From Cristatella mucedo (taxonomy: Eukaryota; Bryozoa; Phylactolaemata; Cristatellidae): DNA of 47,500 nt. How positions within the stretch are numbered: position 1 is the first letter of the stretch; each line of letters opens with the position of its first letter. Shown here one piece after another: positions 36,780 to 47,070 of this stretch. The notes under the pieces were generated by a model that worked only from the letters and a program-made list of their open reading frames with translations, did not search any database and was not told the origin of the DNA. The position numbers and the translations under genes are program-made. Location: NCBI GenBank assembly GCA_009760855.2, contig WPIO01000011.1, positions 2,750,001-2,797,500 of the forward strand, in the 5' to 3' direction.

Positions 36780-38107
36780 CTCTGGCAGCCTCTCACTGTC
36801 AGTCCCGTCAGGTCGCGAGCGCAACGCTGCGCTTTCTCGTCCTCGCTAAGGACGCGCCGCGATAAATAGACGCGCTAAGCTGCGGACTCGCCGCGAGGCA
36901 CGCCGGGTGGTGGGTGGCAGGTGCGGCCACGTGACACGCCTGCCGTAGACAGCCGCTCGCGACAGCAATAAAGAGAGTCCGTCCGTACCTACCGGTGTAA
37001 CGAGTCCGCTTAGTCGCTTAGCTTGAAACTTCCGATCGACCGGGCACAGTCGGATACGTGCGTTCTTCACCAACCGCGGCAGTGTACCGCTCACTCGTCG
37101 TACGCCCCACCGACCGACCGTAGGTCGCGACTTCGGCTTGCATCGATGCCTAGCGATCGATATTGACGCGACGATTTCAAACGGTTGCGATTCAGGGACC
37201 GCAAATCAGACCCGTTCAGCCGCAATCTGGCTGATGTAACAGCCGGCGATTCAATAGCGCGTCTTTGCCACCAAATTGCGAGGAGCACCTCTAATGACCT
37301 CGAGCAGGTCGATCCTGAGCGGTCGATGTAACATCCTGTTTAGTCATCTTGCCCGCATGCACAGAAAATTCTGAACTCCGCTTTAATGTCCAGACTGACT
37401 GAAAGAAATTGCCATCAATCTTTCCCGCTGAGTGAGACTTACTTTTTCAGCACTTTACATTCACTTCGCTCTCCGCCGTCGTGCCCCGAACGTGACCGTC
37501 GCTATCCAAACGGCGGCGATCATAGCGGCGGCTCTTTCGTGTGAGCCGACGACGACAACAAGCGTACCGGGCCGCTCCACGCTCACGTGCTGCTCGTGTG
37601 TGTCGCGTGCTGCGCGCTGTGCTCGCTGCTCGTGCTCGCTCTCCTTGCGCACTGTCTGCTGCGCCGCGGCTCCTGGATCGACGGCGCCTTCGCACGGCGA
37701 TCGCGCATCGCGATAGCGTCACCTTCCCGCTGCAGCGGTCTGCCGAGCGGAGTGGCGCCACCTGCGGCCTGCCATTTGTGAAGCGCGATGCGACAAATGG
37801 AAAATTACTAGTAACTTCCTGCCGGTCGGACGCACGTTGCGCTCTTTCCTGCTCGGAGCGCACTCGGCTCAGCATCGGCGGCGGCGATCACGTGACTTTA
37901 CCCGCTCGCCGCAGATCCGCGGCGAATCAGTGGCTGCTCGCGGTGGCGCTAGGCACGACTCGCGCTCCCAATTCTGAGCTGGCGTGCGGGCGCTTTTGCA
38001 ACTCGACAGATCCGGCTAAGTCGAAGTGCGGTCGTCTCAATAATTGCACAAGGCTCGCGCTACATGACAAGGTCGTGCTTTACCATGTCCTCCCTCCGCG
38101 TGGCCTC
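36780..38107. other. GC- and CpG-rich block I, no confident gene
   Basis: CpG-dense sequence with long open frames in several phases on both strands. Stop codons are rare because of composition, so the frames are not evidence of coding. It might be a promoter-type CpG island. Confidence 0.45.
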
Positions 38108-38195
38108 AAACAATTGTGAGGTGCCTAGAAAGAGAGATTGAGTTCTATCGGGGGAGCCATATCAAAGTATTATTATCATGCTTATCATTATTAAA
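38108..38195 (+). mobile_element. LINE-X-type 3' tail, plus sense
   Basis: GTGAGGTGCCTAGAAAGAGAGATTGAGTTCTATCGGGGGAGCCATATCAAAGT is followed by ATT/ATC repeats. Confidence 0.7.
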
Positions 38196-38452
38196 TCGTC
38201 GCACCCTGCGACACCTTTAAGACTGCAAACGTCGCATTTTTTGGCGAACTCCGGATGCGACGAACTGCTAACGCCACAGCGAAGCTCGCCCTCTCGGGGC
38301 CTCCTGAGAGGCCCGAGACTATCGGTGGCTACCAGACTTACGTGCAGAGCCTCACGCTCGGAGAGCCTCTCGCGAGGTTGTCAGGTGGACAGCCTTCGGC
38401 TCGGAGATTCGGCGCGGACTATCGCCGAAGCGCAGAAGCGCAGAGAATCTCA

Positions 38453-38454
<2 letters not shown>

Positions 38455-38537
<83 letters not shown>

Positions 38538-38550
38538 TCTCTCTCTCTCA
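38455..38550. repeat. (CT)n microsatellite
   Basis: Nearly pure CT for about 95 bp, directly 5' of a SINE-A copy. Confidence 0.95.
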
Positions 38551-38715
38551 CTTGCCGAGTTACCGAGCTGCTTTGCTGCTGCCGTCTAGCGGTTAAGGTG
38601 CTCGCCCCGACCAAGGTCTGACTGAGGTCTTGGGCTCGAGCCCCGAGGCATATGTGAAGCGCCTGAATTGAGATTAAGTTCTCTTGGGGAGCTATATAAA
38701 TAAATATAAATGAAT
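38551..38715 (+). mobile_element. SINE-A, plus sense
   Basis: TTGCCGAGTTACCGAGCTG...TCTAGCGGTTAAGGTGCTCG (A box), CTTGGGCTCGAGCCCCGAGG (B-box region), GCATATGTGAAGCGCCTGAATTGAG and AAGTTCTCTTGGGGAGCTATATAAAT. CT microsatellites flank it on both sides. Confidence 0.82.
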
Positions 38716-38738
38716 TATATATCACTCTCACTCGCTCA

Positions 38739-38740
<2 letters not shown>

Positions 38741-38811
<71 letters not shown>

Positions 38812-38865
38812 ACTCTCTCTCTCTCACTCACTCTCTCACTCACTCTCTCTCGCTCTCTCTCTCAC

Positions 38866-38901
<36 letters not shown>

Positions 38902-38907
38902 ACTCTC

Positions 38908-38985
<78 letters not shown>
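38741..38985. repeat. (CT)n microsatellite with CACT interruptions
   Basis: About 245 bp of CT with periodic ACTCACT. Confidence 0.95.
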
Positions 38986-40549
38986 GGCAGGGCTACAAAG
39001 AAAGCGAGCACGGCTCGCTGCATGCAGCCCATTCGAAGCAAATTTCGACGGTGGCCGTCATTTTTTTGAGAACAATTGTACGCTTCGGGTTGCTGAGTAG
39101 GTAGCTCGTTTTCGTCAGTTTTGAAAAGGACTGCCAATAATCTGCCGCGCCTGCCGCTTGTTGACGCAAACAGCTGTGGTCAAGATTACTCTATCGCTCC
39201 CGCGGCCATCGCCTGTTTTTAGCCACTTTTTGGTAAGCGCTCGCCCGCAGCTCCGCCTGCGCTGCGCCGCGCATCAGGGAGGTCGGGCCTTCTCAGCGGC
39301 GCTCGCCCGAGCACCCGGTTGCACATTTTCCGTTGGTCGCTTTGACTGAGCCACAATTTGCTACGCGGCGCGCCGCTTTTTGAGCGGACGTATTGCGAAT
39401 CGCGGACATTTTGCCCCCCCCCCACTGTGTGCCCACTCCTCCCCTTGCAAGCGCTGCAGATCGCACTCGCTTCTTAAACTGCATTTGCACGACAGACTGT
39501 TCCACAGATTCCCACCGATTTAGGCTACTGCGTCATCATACTTCACAGCATTTAGGGGGAGAACGAGCCAAGTCTATAGGCTCTTTAGAAGGAGAATCGG
39601 TCTCAAGTTTGTTGGCTTCCCGCTGGTTCAGCCGACCAATCCAAACCCCGAGGCTCATCAAATACACCCCAGGGCCAAAATAAAACTGGCTGACGTTCGC
39701 AGGCTCGAGTTATATTGAGGCGTTCAGCGCAAATCTTTAAATATGGCATGTTTACGCGTTGTAACCGATGCTTCAGCCTTTCCTACATGGCATACGCCGC
39801 GCGTCCGTCTATCAAATATGCCAACGAACCCGTAATGTCGAACATTGCTTAGCACTATACAGCCGCGCACCCGCAGCGGCGCACTTTACTTGGTACCGCT
39901 CCCTTTCCCGAAAAAGCTTTTTTAAAATGCTTATCGTCCTGCTATTTACATTCTTCTCCATACTGCGCCTGCGCCTGCGCACCGCTAGCAGCCGCAGCCG
40001 CGAGTCCCGTGCAACGGACGGCCTCTCGCTTAAAGACAGGAGACAGGAGCCCAGGGACGGATGCCGGACTCCCGCCGATGCGCCCTTGGCGTCATGGCGG
40101 CGAAGTGCCTGTGGCGTCGACCGCGTTCGCCGCGCTCTGCCGCGCTATCGGCGGCGGCGGCGGTCTGGCGGGCTGACTCCGACTGACTCCAACCCTTCCA
40201 TCCGTCCACCCACCGTCGCCCGCTACCGATCGGATCGCCGTTCGGTCGTCGCGCGAGTCTAAGCGAGCGAGCGCGGGCAGAAGGGAAGAGGAAGAGGGGT
40301 AGGGCTGGCCGCCGGCCGCAGCGGCGGAGAGAGAGGGCGAGGCGAGCCACTGGCCGGCGGCTTGGCGGCCCCCGCCCCGCCTCGCCTCGCCCCCCCCCAC
40401 TCCGTGGCGCTGCTCCGTCCGGCTGGGCGCGGCGAGAGCGTGCGCATTTCCTTCGGACTCTCGCTGCGGTCGGTCGGTCACGTGCTGCTGCTTTCTTTCT
40501 TTCTTTCTTCGCAGCAGCAGCAGCAGCAGCAGAGATGGCTCCGCCGCGA

Positions 40550-40591
40550 GCGAGCGGAAGCGCGCGCTTCCGTTCGCGCGCTTCCGCTCGC
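40550..40591. repeat. GC-rich inverted repeat (hairpin)
   Basis: GCGAGCGGAAGCGCGCG (40550-40566) and its exact complement CGCGCGCTTCCGCTCGC (40575-40591), with an 8-nt loop. Confidence 0.85.
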
Positions 40592-42450
40592 GTATTTGCG
40601 CAGAGTGACGTCGCTTGTCCAGAAAGCGAACGCGCGTGCGGTCGGTAGCCACGGCTGCACGGCTCGTGCAGCGCAATGCTTTAACGCTCGAACGCGCCAG
40701 TCGCGCGGATGAAGCGCGCCGGGTGAAACGCGCCGCTTGGCGGCGCCAAATCGCTCCTTCCTCATAGTTCCTCCCATTTATGCTCGAGTTCGTACATAGG
40801 ACAGCTAGCTAGCTAGCTAGCTACCTAGGTGCACGCCAGCCGCGGGCCGCCGCCGCGATTGCCCGCGATTGCCTTGCGCTGCGAGTGGCAAGCGAACCCG
40901 ACATTTTCCTCGCCAGCGCGTGCGCGCGGTAAATGACGCTAGCATTTGAAGGCAGCCAAAGTCCTCTCGGTTCTCGGTCAAGAGTGCGTACTAAAAGACG
41001 CGCATCTGGATTGCGAGCCTTGTGCCGAAAGGCCTTCGCGAACTTACGCTCTACGCCCTTTCGACGCTTCGCCCGCTCGCTCGCCAATCGCTACAGCAGA
41101 CGGTCGAGGAGAGACGGGAGAGCGTAGCGCTGCATCGCGCCGCGTTTGGCACGATTCTGGGTCGCATTCCTTCCAGCACCGGCGCTTGCACAGCTATCGC
41201 TCGGTCCACTGGCTGCGCATTGACGACGGGCGCATCGACGCCTAGCGCTCCCCCTAGCGCTAGCTCGCTTCCGCCCGACGGGAACACACCGCACGCGCCC
41301 GAGCGATGCGATCCAGCGCCAATAACGATCACGGCAACGATCGCCACGGCTGCTCCTCGCTAGCACTTAGCATTACAGGCTGGAAACGGCGCCGCTTGGG
41401 CTGCTGATGTAGCGGAAGTGACGTCGCGTGCCCGCGACCTTGGCCGTGGCATGCGAATGAGCTCACGATTTGGCTGCTCCTAACCGAAATCCCGCGAAGC
41501 CTATCGCTACAGAAGGCTACAGCGGCTACCGCGTCAGGACAGCGCTACGTTGCAAATGCAGCTCTCGTAACTGCGCTAGTTTCAGCCGACAGGCGACGAA
41601 TGACTGGCGGCGAACGCTCTTTCTTAGCCTCCGAAATCGCGACTAACGACGCGTCGGTATATCGCCCCAGGCGAGAGTCGCTCCCACTTGGATGACGAGG
41701 TCACGAGGCCTTCCTGTCGCCGCCACGCACCAGCGCGGCCGCAGAGGCGGCGAGGCAGCGAAGGGCGGCGGCTCCTCCACGCGGCGCCCGAATGCCGGGA
41801 TACAAACCGCGTCCACCGACCCGCAAAACAGCCCCGAATGCGAACGCGCGGCCGCCGCGCGTCCATAGCCGGCGCGTCGGGGTGAGCAGCCGCGCGCGGC
41901 GAACGCCGATGCCGGGTGCACGACGCCGCCGGCCGCCGCCGCGCGGTGACTAACGCGAACGCAATTCGACCCGAGCCGCGCCCGCGCCCCGGCGCGCTCC
42001 AATCGCGCGCGTTCGGGCGCGGGCCATAGCCGCCTGCGCCGCCGCGGCCGCTGGCGCGGCCGCGGTGGCGGCGCAGGCGGCCTCCGTCGCCCATCCCGCC
42101 TCGCTCGGCGGTCGACCCAGCGGGGAGCGGGTCTTCTGGCGATATGAGCGAACGAGCGCTCCGCCGTATGCCGTCGCCGAGCGCCTCGCTTCCCGCCCAC
42201 GCCGCCGCCGCCGCCGCTCCGCGCATTCGGCGATCGGGCAGCCTCTCCGAGCAAGCCGGCAGAGCCGGAGCAGCGCCGAAATGGCCGCAAAAACGTCGCA
42301 AAAGGTCCGCGCCGGCGAACCGGCGCACGTCTCGCGCCACCGCGGGCGTCGCCGCCGCCGCCCGCGGAAGCTACCGTCTTCAACCCGGCCACGCTACGGA
42401 CGGCCTGCAGCCAAGCGTCGCGCGTCGGCGCTCTGTCCTCAGAGCGAGCT

Positions 42451-42494
42451 CTTCACCCGCGCTCGCTCTGTCCTCAGAGCAAGCGCGGGTGAAG
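42451..42494. repeat. GC-rich inverted repeat (hairpin)
   Basis: CTTCACCCGCGCTCGCTCTG and CAGAGCAAGCGCGGGTGAAG, 19/20 complementary, 4-nt loop. CTCTGTCCTCAGAGC also occurs twice (42431 and 42466). Confidence 0.85.
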
Positions 42495-42624
42495 CGGACG
42501 AAGCGACAACGGAGCAGGCGCGGGCCCTCGCGGGCACGCGCGGGCGAGAAGAGGTGGCCGCTCGAAATACCCGAGCGCGAATCTTCCCGGGTCTTCTCGA
42601 ATCTTCTCGAGTCTGGGTAATGCG

Positions 42625-42800
42625 ACGCAGTGCATCTCCGTCTGCGACTCCGTAAAGCCACGAGGACCAAGCGAGTGTAACGCAGGCGATCTTTCTATTT
42701 CGCGTTCAAAGCCGAAGCGGCTGTCGGCGCGAAAGCGTGGCGGCCGGCAGCACTTCATCTCACGCCACCAAGAGAAAGTGACAACACACACACTGAGACA
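42625..42800 (-). mobile_element. LINE-Y terminal fragment, minus sense
   Basis: GCATCTCCGTCTGCGACTCCGTAAAGCCACGAGG...AGTGTAACGCAGGCGATC...AAGCCGAAGCGGCTGTCGG...CCACCAAGAGAAAGTG matches the 36000-36140 segment. It has drifted to high GC, like its surroundings. Confidence 0.7.
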
Positions 42801-42967
42801 CGGACACACGTGAGTAGCACACACACACACACGCACACGCACAGCCTGGCGTATTATATATTACTATAGCTCTGTGCGGCATACAGATTATCAAGTAGAG
42901 CGAGCGCCACAAGCGTCATTACGTGAGCAGGGGTAAAGAGACTTGAAATTGTATTCCTCTCAAAGCG

Positions 42968-42999
<32 letters not shown>

Positions 43000-43169
43000 A
43001 GATAAGCTAGATGAATCACTGGAATTGACAGCAGCCATACAAAGCATCAATTGTCTATTGGCCCTAGGCAATAATGAGGTGAGGCGCTCGCTCTAATTAT
43101 AACAGTCGCAGGGGACACACGACCGCATCCGGGGAAGGGGCACACGCAGAATCGGGCCTACGCAACATT
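42801..43169. other. Spacer with CA and (AT)n runs
   Basis: CA-rich at 42785-42842 and (AT)n at 42967-42994. No gene was recognised. Confidence 0.5.
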
Positions 43170-43405
43170 GGAACAACTGTAATGGATGTGCTATAGTCGG
43201 GAGCAAGAGAATAGATGTCGTCATGCATATGAATTGCGGAAGTGAATTCCTCTATAGAAGTGGGACTTGTAGAGCAAAAGCTTCTGTCGCCAGCAGTCTT
43301 TAAACGAAAAAGAATCGTAGCAGCTAATCTGTTGTCCGTCGAGTACCTGAGGGACACGAGGAGATTGAATCCGGTACTTCAGTTCAACAGGGTTATGGAG
43401 GACCT
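43170..43405 (-). mobile_element. LINE-Y reverse transcriptase fragment, minus sense
   Basis: The minus strand reads SLRYSTDNRLAATILFRLK, then TAGDRSFCSTSPTSIEEFT, the same segment as ALRSCVDN...TVGDRS...GPRLW in other copies. It stops about 15 bp before the ATG of the candidate at 43420. Confidence 0.75.
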
Positions 43406-43419
43406 ATAGCTCGGCGGGC

Positions 43420-43720
43420 ATGATGGATCAAAGCGATCAGGAATTTCGTTTTGCGTCCGTCGTTCAGCCGGAAACCATCGCAGCAGCTCCGCTAAGCAAA
43501 GATGACGCATGGCTGAACCTCTTGGAGTTGCTGATGCAGCAGCAGCGGAATGGAGACGGCGATTTCCGAGTAAGTTGTTGCCAAACACGTCTATTCCCAG
43601 ACACGGCTGACGCGGCTGGTAAACACGTGGAATCACTTATCGCTATCGGATCCGGCGGATCTGATTGCCGCGCTGGTCGACTCGCATCGATTGCTTAGTC
43701 CTATAAGAATAATACTCTGA
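43420..43720 (+). CDS. Candidate short gene piece with an apparent 31-nt intron
   Basis: 43420-43569 is open from ATG ATG and encodes MDQSDQEFRFASVVQPETIA, then KDDAWLNLLELLMQQQR, ending at GATTTCCGA|GTAAGT, a near-perfect donor. Removing 43570-43600 (GTAAGT...TATTCCCAG, 31 nt) restores a protein-like frame: RLTRLVNTWNHLSLSDPADL, then IAALVDSHRLL, with TGA at 43718. The last codons fall inside a LINE-X tail that begins near 43712, so the gene is probably cut short. It is squeezed between LINE fragments on both sides. I recognise no family. If the 31 nt are not removed, the frame still stays open to 43698. Confidence 0.35.
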
Positions 43721-43750
43721 GGGCGCTTTATCAAGTGCATTATTATTATT
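43712..43750 (+). mobile_element. LINE-X tail stub, plus sense
   Basis: CTCTGAGGGCGCTTTATCAAGTGCATTATTATTATT, only the last part of the tail. It is followed directly by an opposite-sense LINE-X end, giving complementary arms at 43715-43737 and 43758-43780. Confidence 0.8.
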
Positions 43751-44400
43751 AATAACACACTTGATAAAGCGCCCCCAGAGAGCTCAATCTCTTTCTAGCC
43801 GCTTTAAATTTGCTGCAAAGGAAACACGATCTGAATAGTTAGTGGTAGCATGCTCGATAAACAACAAGAATAAACATGGTTAGGGATGACATGCACAGGC
43901 TCAGCATGCAAGTGTGGTTAGTGGCAATTTGCCGAGTTGGTTCGGTCTAGCGGTTAAGGGGCTCGTCCCGACCAAGGTCTGGCTGAGGTCGTGGGCTCGA
44001 GCCCCGAGGCATATGTGAAGCGCCTGAATAGATTAGGCTCTCTTGGGGCGCTATACAAATGAATTATATATTATATATATATATTATGTACAGTGGCATC
44101 ACGCATTAGCACGTTAAGGACAAATCATAGGGACCCACTAAATGCTGCAATAAATAGGTTCGCTTTTAATTTCTTGCTAATGTGGTCAAGTCAGAAATGT
44201 CGTGACGGAAGTCGGGAGTGAGTTTCAGGCTTTGAGAGCATACGATCTAAATGCAAGGTCTCCAAAGGATTTGAGGTTTGTACGAGGTCTAGATAAGCAA
44301 TTCGATTCCAAAAAAGCGGGTTGTACGATGCTTAGCCTAGCGGGGCAGAAGATCCGATAGGTAGACTGGAGCCAAAGAATGAAGGGACCTAAAAGTAGGT
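43750..44400 (-). mobile_element. LINE-X 3' end, minus sense, split by a SINE
   Basis: 43758-43926 matches the LINE-X end. It is interrupted by SINE-A and resumes at about 44092 (GTACAGTGGCATCACGCATTAGCAC...GGGACCCACTAAATGCTG). It continues further 5' than other copies, through CAGGCTTTGAGAGCATACGATCTAAATGCAAGGTCTCC and on to about 44400. Confidence 0.85.
43929..44090 (+). mobile_element. SINE-A inserted in LINE-X
   Basis: TTGCCGAGTTGGTTCGG, A box TAGCGGTTAAGG at 43948-43959, B-box region GGGCTCGAGCCCC at 43993-44005, GGCATATGTGAAGCGCCTGAATAG, CTCTCTTGGGGCGCTATACAAAT and an AT-rich tail. It is over 85% like the 38551 copy by eye. Confidence 0.88.
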
Positions 44401-44419
44401 TGAAAAAACCTTGAGCCCT

Positions 44420-46270
44420 GGCGTAAACTTGGTCGGAGCGATCGAGATGTAATACGCGCGCGATGCAACGCCGCGCTCAGAAATCCCCGATTCGACGATC
44501 GACGCTGCGGCTACGCTACGACTCGAAAGAGGAGATGCACGGCGGCGTTTCTTTCGCTCGAACGCCCCTTTCCTGCGCACCTCGGGCAAGGAGGGAGGCG
44601 CCTGGTCGGCGCGCGCTACGAAACGCGACGGTGGCGCGGCGGCGCCGCGAGCGAGCGCACCGCGAGCGAGCGCACCGCGAGCGACGCCGCCCTCCGGCCG
44701 CCGCCTTCCGGCCGCCGCCTTCCGGCCGCCGCCGCCGCCCTCCTGCAGCTCGCCGGCGTCCGAACAGTTCGCTGGCGCGCACGCCGCGCGAACGCCCCTC
44801 TCTCGCTCGTGCGGTCGAAGAGGCGAGGGGCGATCGATGGGTGGTGCTAGCGGCGCTCGTCGTCGTCGCGTCGGCGGCGGCGACGCGTCGTTGAACCTCG
44901 TCGTCGTCGTCGTCGTCGTCATCGCCGCCGCCTTTGCCGTCGCGCGCGACCGGAGCTGTAAGCCTAGTCTGCGGCGTAGGGAATCGGCGGGCTTCTCGAG
45001 CGCAGCAGTTCGTGTGTCGCCGCAATTATCGCTCGCTCGCTTGCTCGGGATCTCCTGCGAGCTTCGGCCGCTCGTGCCGAACGGACGAGCAGGCGGCCGC
45101 GATGGAAAGTCTTAATTGAAAGACAACTTAACGTTCACTGTCCGCCGGCCGGCCGGCCGGGCGCGTCTATCAACGTGTCGTCGTCGCTTCGCTGATCCGA
45201 CCGCCGGTCTTCAAAATGAGCGCGCGAGCGCCATTTTGTGCGGAGGAGGCGAGTCTTTGGCTCTTAGAAAGCAAAACGCGAGCGCCACGGCAGCGGCGGA
45301 GCGAGCCCGCGCCGGCTAAAGCGGAAACAGCGGACTCGCCGCACGCGGCCGCGAGCCGGCCCCAAGCGACCGCCGCCTCCACCCGCCGCCTCTTCCGCCG
45401 CTGCCGCCGCCGGCGACGTCTGTCGGTAGCGCTGGACGCTAGGCGCCGACAGCGCCAAGACTAGACCGAACCAGCGGCGGCGACGGCGGCCTTGCTCCTG
45501 GCGTCCGCGGCTTCGTCGGCGGAAGCGGCGCGGCGGCAGCGGCAGCGGCAGTTCCACGTGCCGTGGTCTCTCAGGCTTGTCGTCTTATCGCTCGCCGCTC
45601 CAGGCGACTTGGCGGCGCTCGTGGGGACCGCTCCGGGCGCGGCGGCGGCGGCGGCGCCCGCGCGACGGCCCGAGTTAATTGACCGGTGAAAGCGTTACCC
45701 CCCCCCCTCGGGCTCACGGCGTCCGACGGCCTCGCGGCCTCGGTAGTTCGCTGCTGCGCATCGACCGCTCGACCAATCAGCCGGCGGCAGTTCGCGGCAG
45801 AGCGCAAGCTCGGCCACTTGTGCTCCGTCCGAACAATTCATCCGCACAATTATTCATCGCCTGCTCGGCATCGTTCGAATGGGCAACTTCAGTCCAGCGC
45901 ACTGCGCACAGTCCAGCTCGACTGTGCGAGAGCCGAGCCTGCCCTCTCCTCCTCTCCCCCGCGCAACCAAGCGCACAGCGGCGACTGCGCTCTTAGCCGA
46001 TTGCTGAGCGACCGAGAAATTGGCCTGGGCAGCGCCTTCTGGCACTCGAGGGGCCATCGGCGACCGCGTCGCGCGCGATTACCCAAGATTTCTCTGAGGT
46101 AGATTGGCACACCGCGCTCGTGCTCAGCAGTGAGTGCTGCTGCGGCCTGAATCGCTCAGTCCCCAGTCTTCGAGAGCTGCCGATGCTGCGATACTTCCGC
46201 AGCATCGGCAGCTCTCGAAGACTCGAAGGCAGCTCTGAGCCAGTACGCCCGAGGACTCTGGGACTACAGA
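44420..46270. other. GC- and CpG-rich block III, CpG-island-like
   Basis: CpG-dense with short tandem units: GCGAGCGAGCGCACC repeated near 44650-44690 and CCGCCTTCCGG repeated near 44698-44730. GCGCCATTTTG at 45229-45239 is a match, on the minus strand, to the YY1-type CAAAATGGCG element common in CpG-island promoters. Open frames on all phases are compositional. A promoter is plausible, but direction and gene are unknown. Confidence 0.5.
46165..46223. repeat. Perfect 26-bp hairpin
   Basis: The arm AGTCTTCGAGAGCTGCCGAT plus GCTGCG (46165-46190) is exactly complementary to 46198-46223, with a 7-nt loop ATACTTC. Pairing stops sharply at both outer ends. Confidence 0.95.
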
Positions 46271-46299
46271 CGCGCAGCGGGCGCAGTACGTAGCCCAAG

Positions 46300-46385
46300 A
46301 CAATAAGATAATAATAATAGTACGTGTTTTGTACGGCGCCGTAAGACATTCTAACCTCTCTTAGGGCGCTTTATCACTCGCTCGG
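46300..46385 (-). mobile_element. LINE-X-type tail, minus sense
   Basis: AAGATAATAATAATAG...GTAAGACATTCTAACCTCTCTTAGGGCGCTTTATCAC, a degraded tail. Confidence 0.5.
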
Positions 46386-47070
46386 TGCAAAAGAATCAAT
46401 TGACAGGAGTTAAGGACAGGCAAGGTATTGCCGTACTAGGAAGAGTAGACACAAGCACATGAGTAATAAGTTTAGAAAAGCATACCGAGCAACACGATAA
46501 GACGCTTTTGTGGCTAATGACTAATAGGCTCCCTGGTTAGCAACATGCGCTGGCAACGGTAAGTGGAACACGTGCTTCTTCAGCTGACGGTTGAATGGGG
46601 ATGGTCGATGCAGGTGGTGACAGAAGCTGAAAGCGAGGCTTCAGGCTTTCGATGCATGCGAACAGTAGGCTCAATCCCCGAAGGATTTCAATTTTCTGCG
46701 AGAAACGTCGAGAGGGCTGGAAGCGAGGATTTCTGGTAACTGATTGACAGTAACAGTAAGTAAAGCAGCTGTTTTTCACCCAAAATCGAAAAACCGTAAA
46801 CGGCCAATTTTTTCTGTTTAAATTGTACTAAGGGAAATTTTGGATATATGGATACAAAATACGTAACGAAAAACATATTTTTTAATCATCTTTCGAATTT
46901 TTTAGTGATTTGTTATGGAGATTTTATCAAATTGGCCAAAAACTGAAATGTTAGTGTATTTTACAAAAAGTTAGGTTAGATGGTAATTAAATTGATTTTG
47001 TCGCATCAGCAAATACTGATGTTCTTTTCAGTAATGTCTTCAGTTTTGAAATACACCACAAAATGAAAGA
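46386..47070. other. AT-rich sequence 5' of the hAT remnant
   Basis: No gene or clear inverted terminus was recognised. Composition drops sharply from the preceding CpG-rich block. Confidence 0.4.

Larger units (their letters stand above)
39000..42620. other. GC- and CpG-rich block II, CpG-island-like
   Basis: Strongly GC-rich from about 39200, most extreme at 41690-42550. It has GC-box-like strings (CCCCGCCCCGCC near 40370), a TTTC run, a (CAG)7 run at about 40512-40532, and (CTAG)n near 40805-40820. Two GC-rich hairpins lie at 40550-40591 and 42451-42494. Open frames of up to 249 codons on both strands are low-complexity Arg/Ala/Gly and reflect composition. A promoter for a gene outside the visible models is possible. 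Confidence 0.5.

Noticed and set aside
38450-39137. Ser-Leu and Arg-Glu open frames
   Set aside because: CT microsatellites around a SINE.
41624-42392. Two overlapping minus-strand open frames of 238 and 249 codons
   Set aside because: Arg/Ala/Gly low complexity in at least two phases and on both strands, in extremely GC-rich DNA where stop codons are rare. No domain was recognised.
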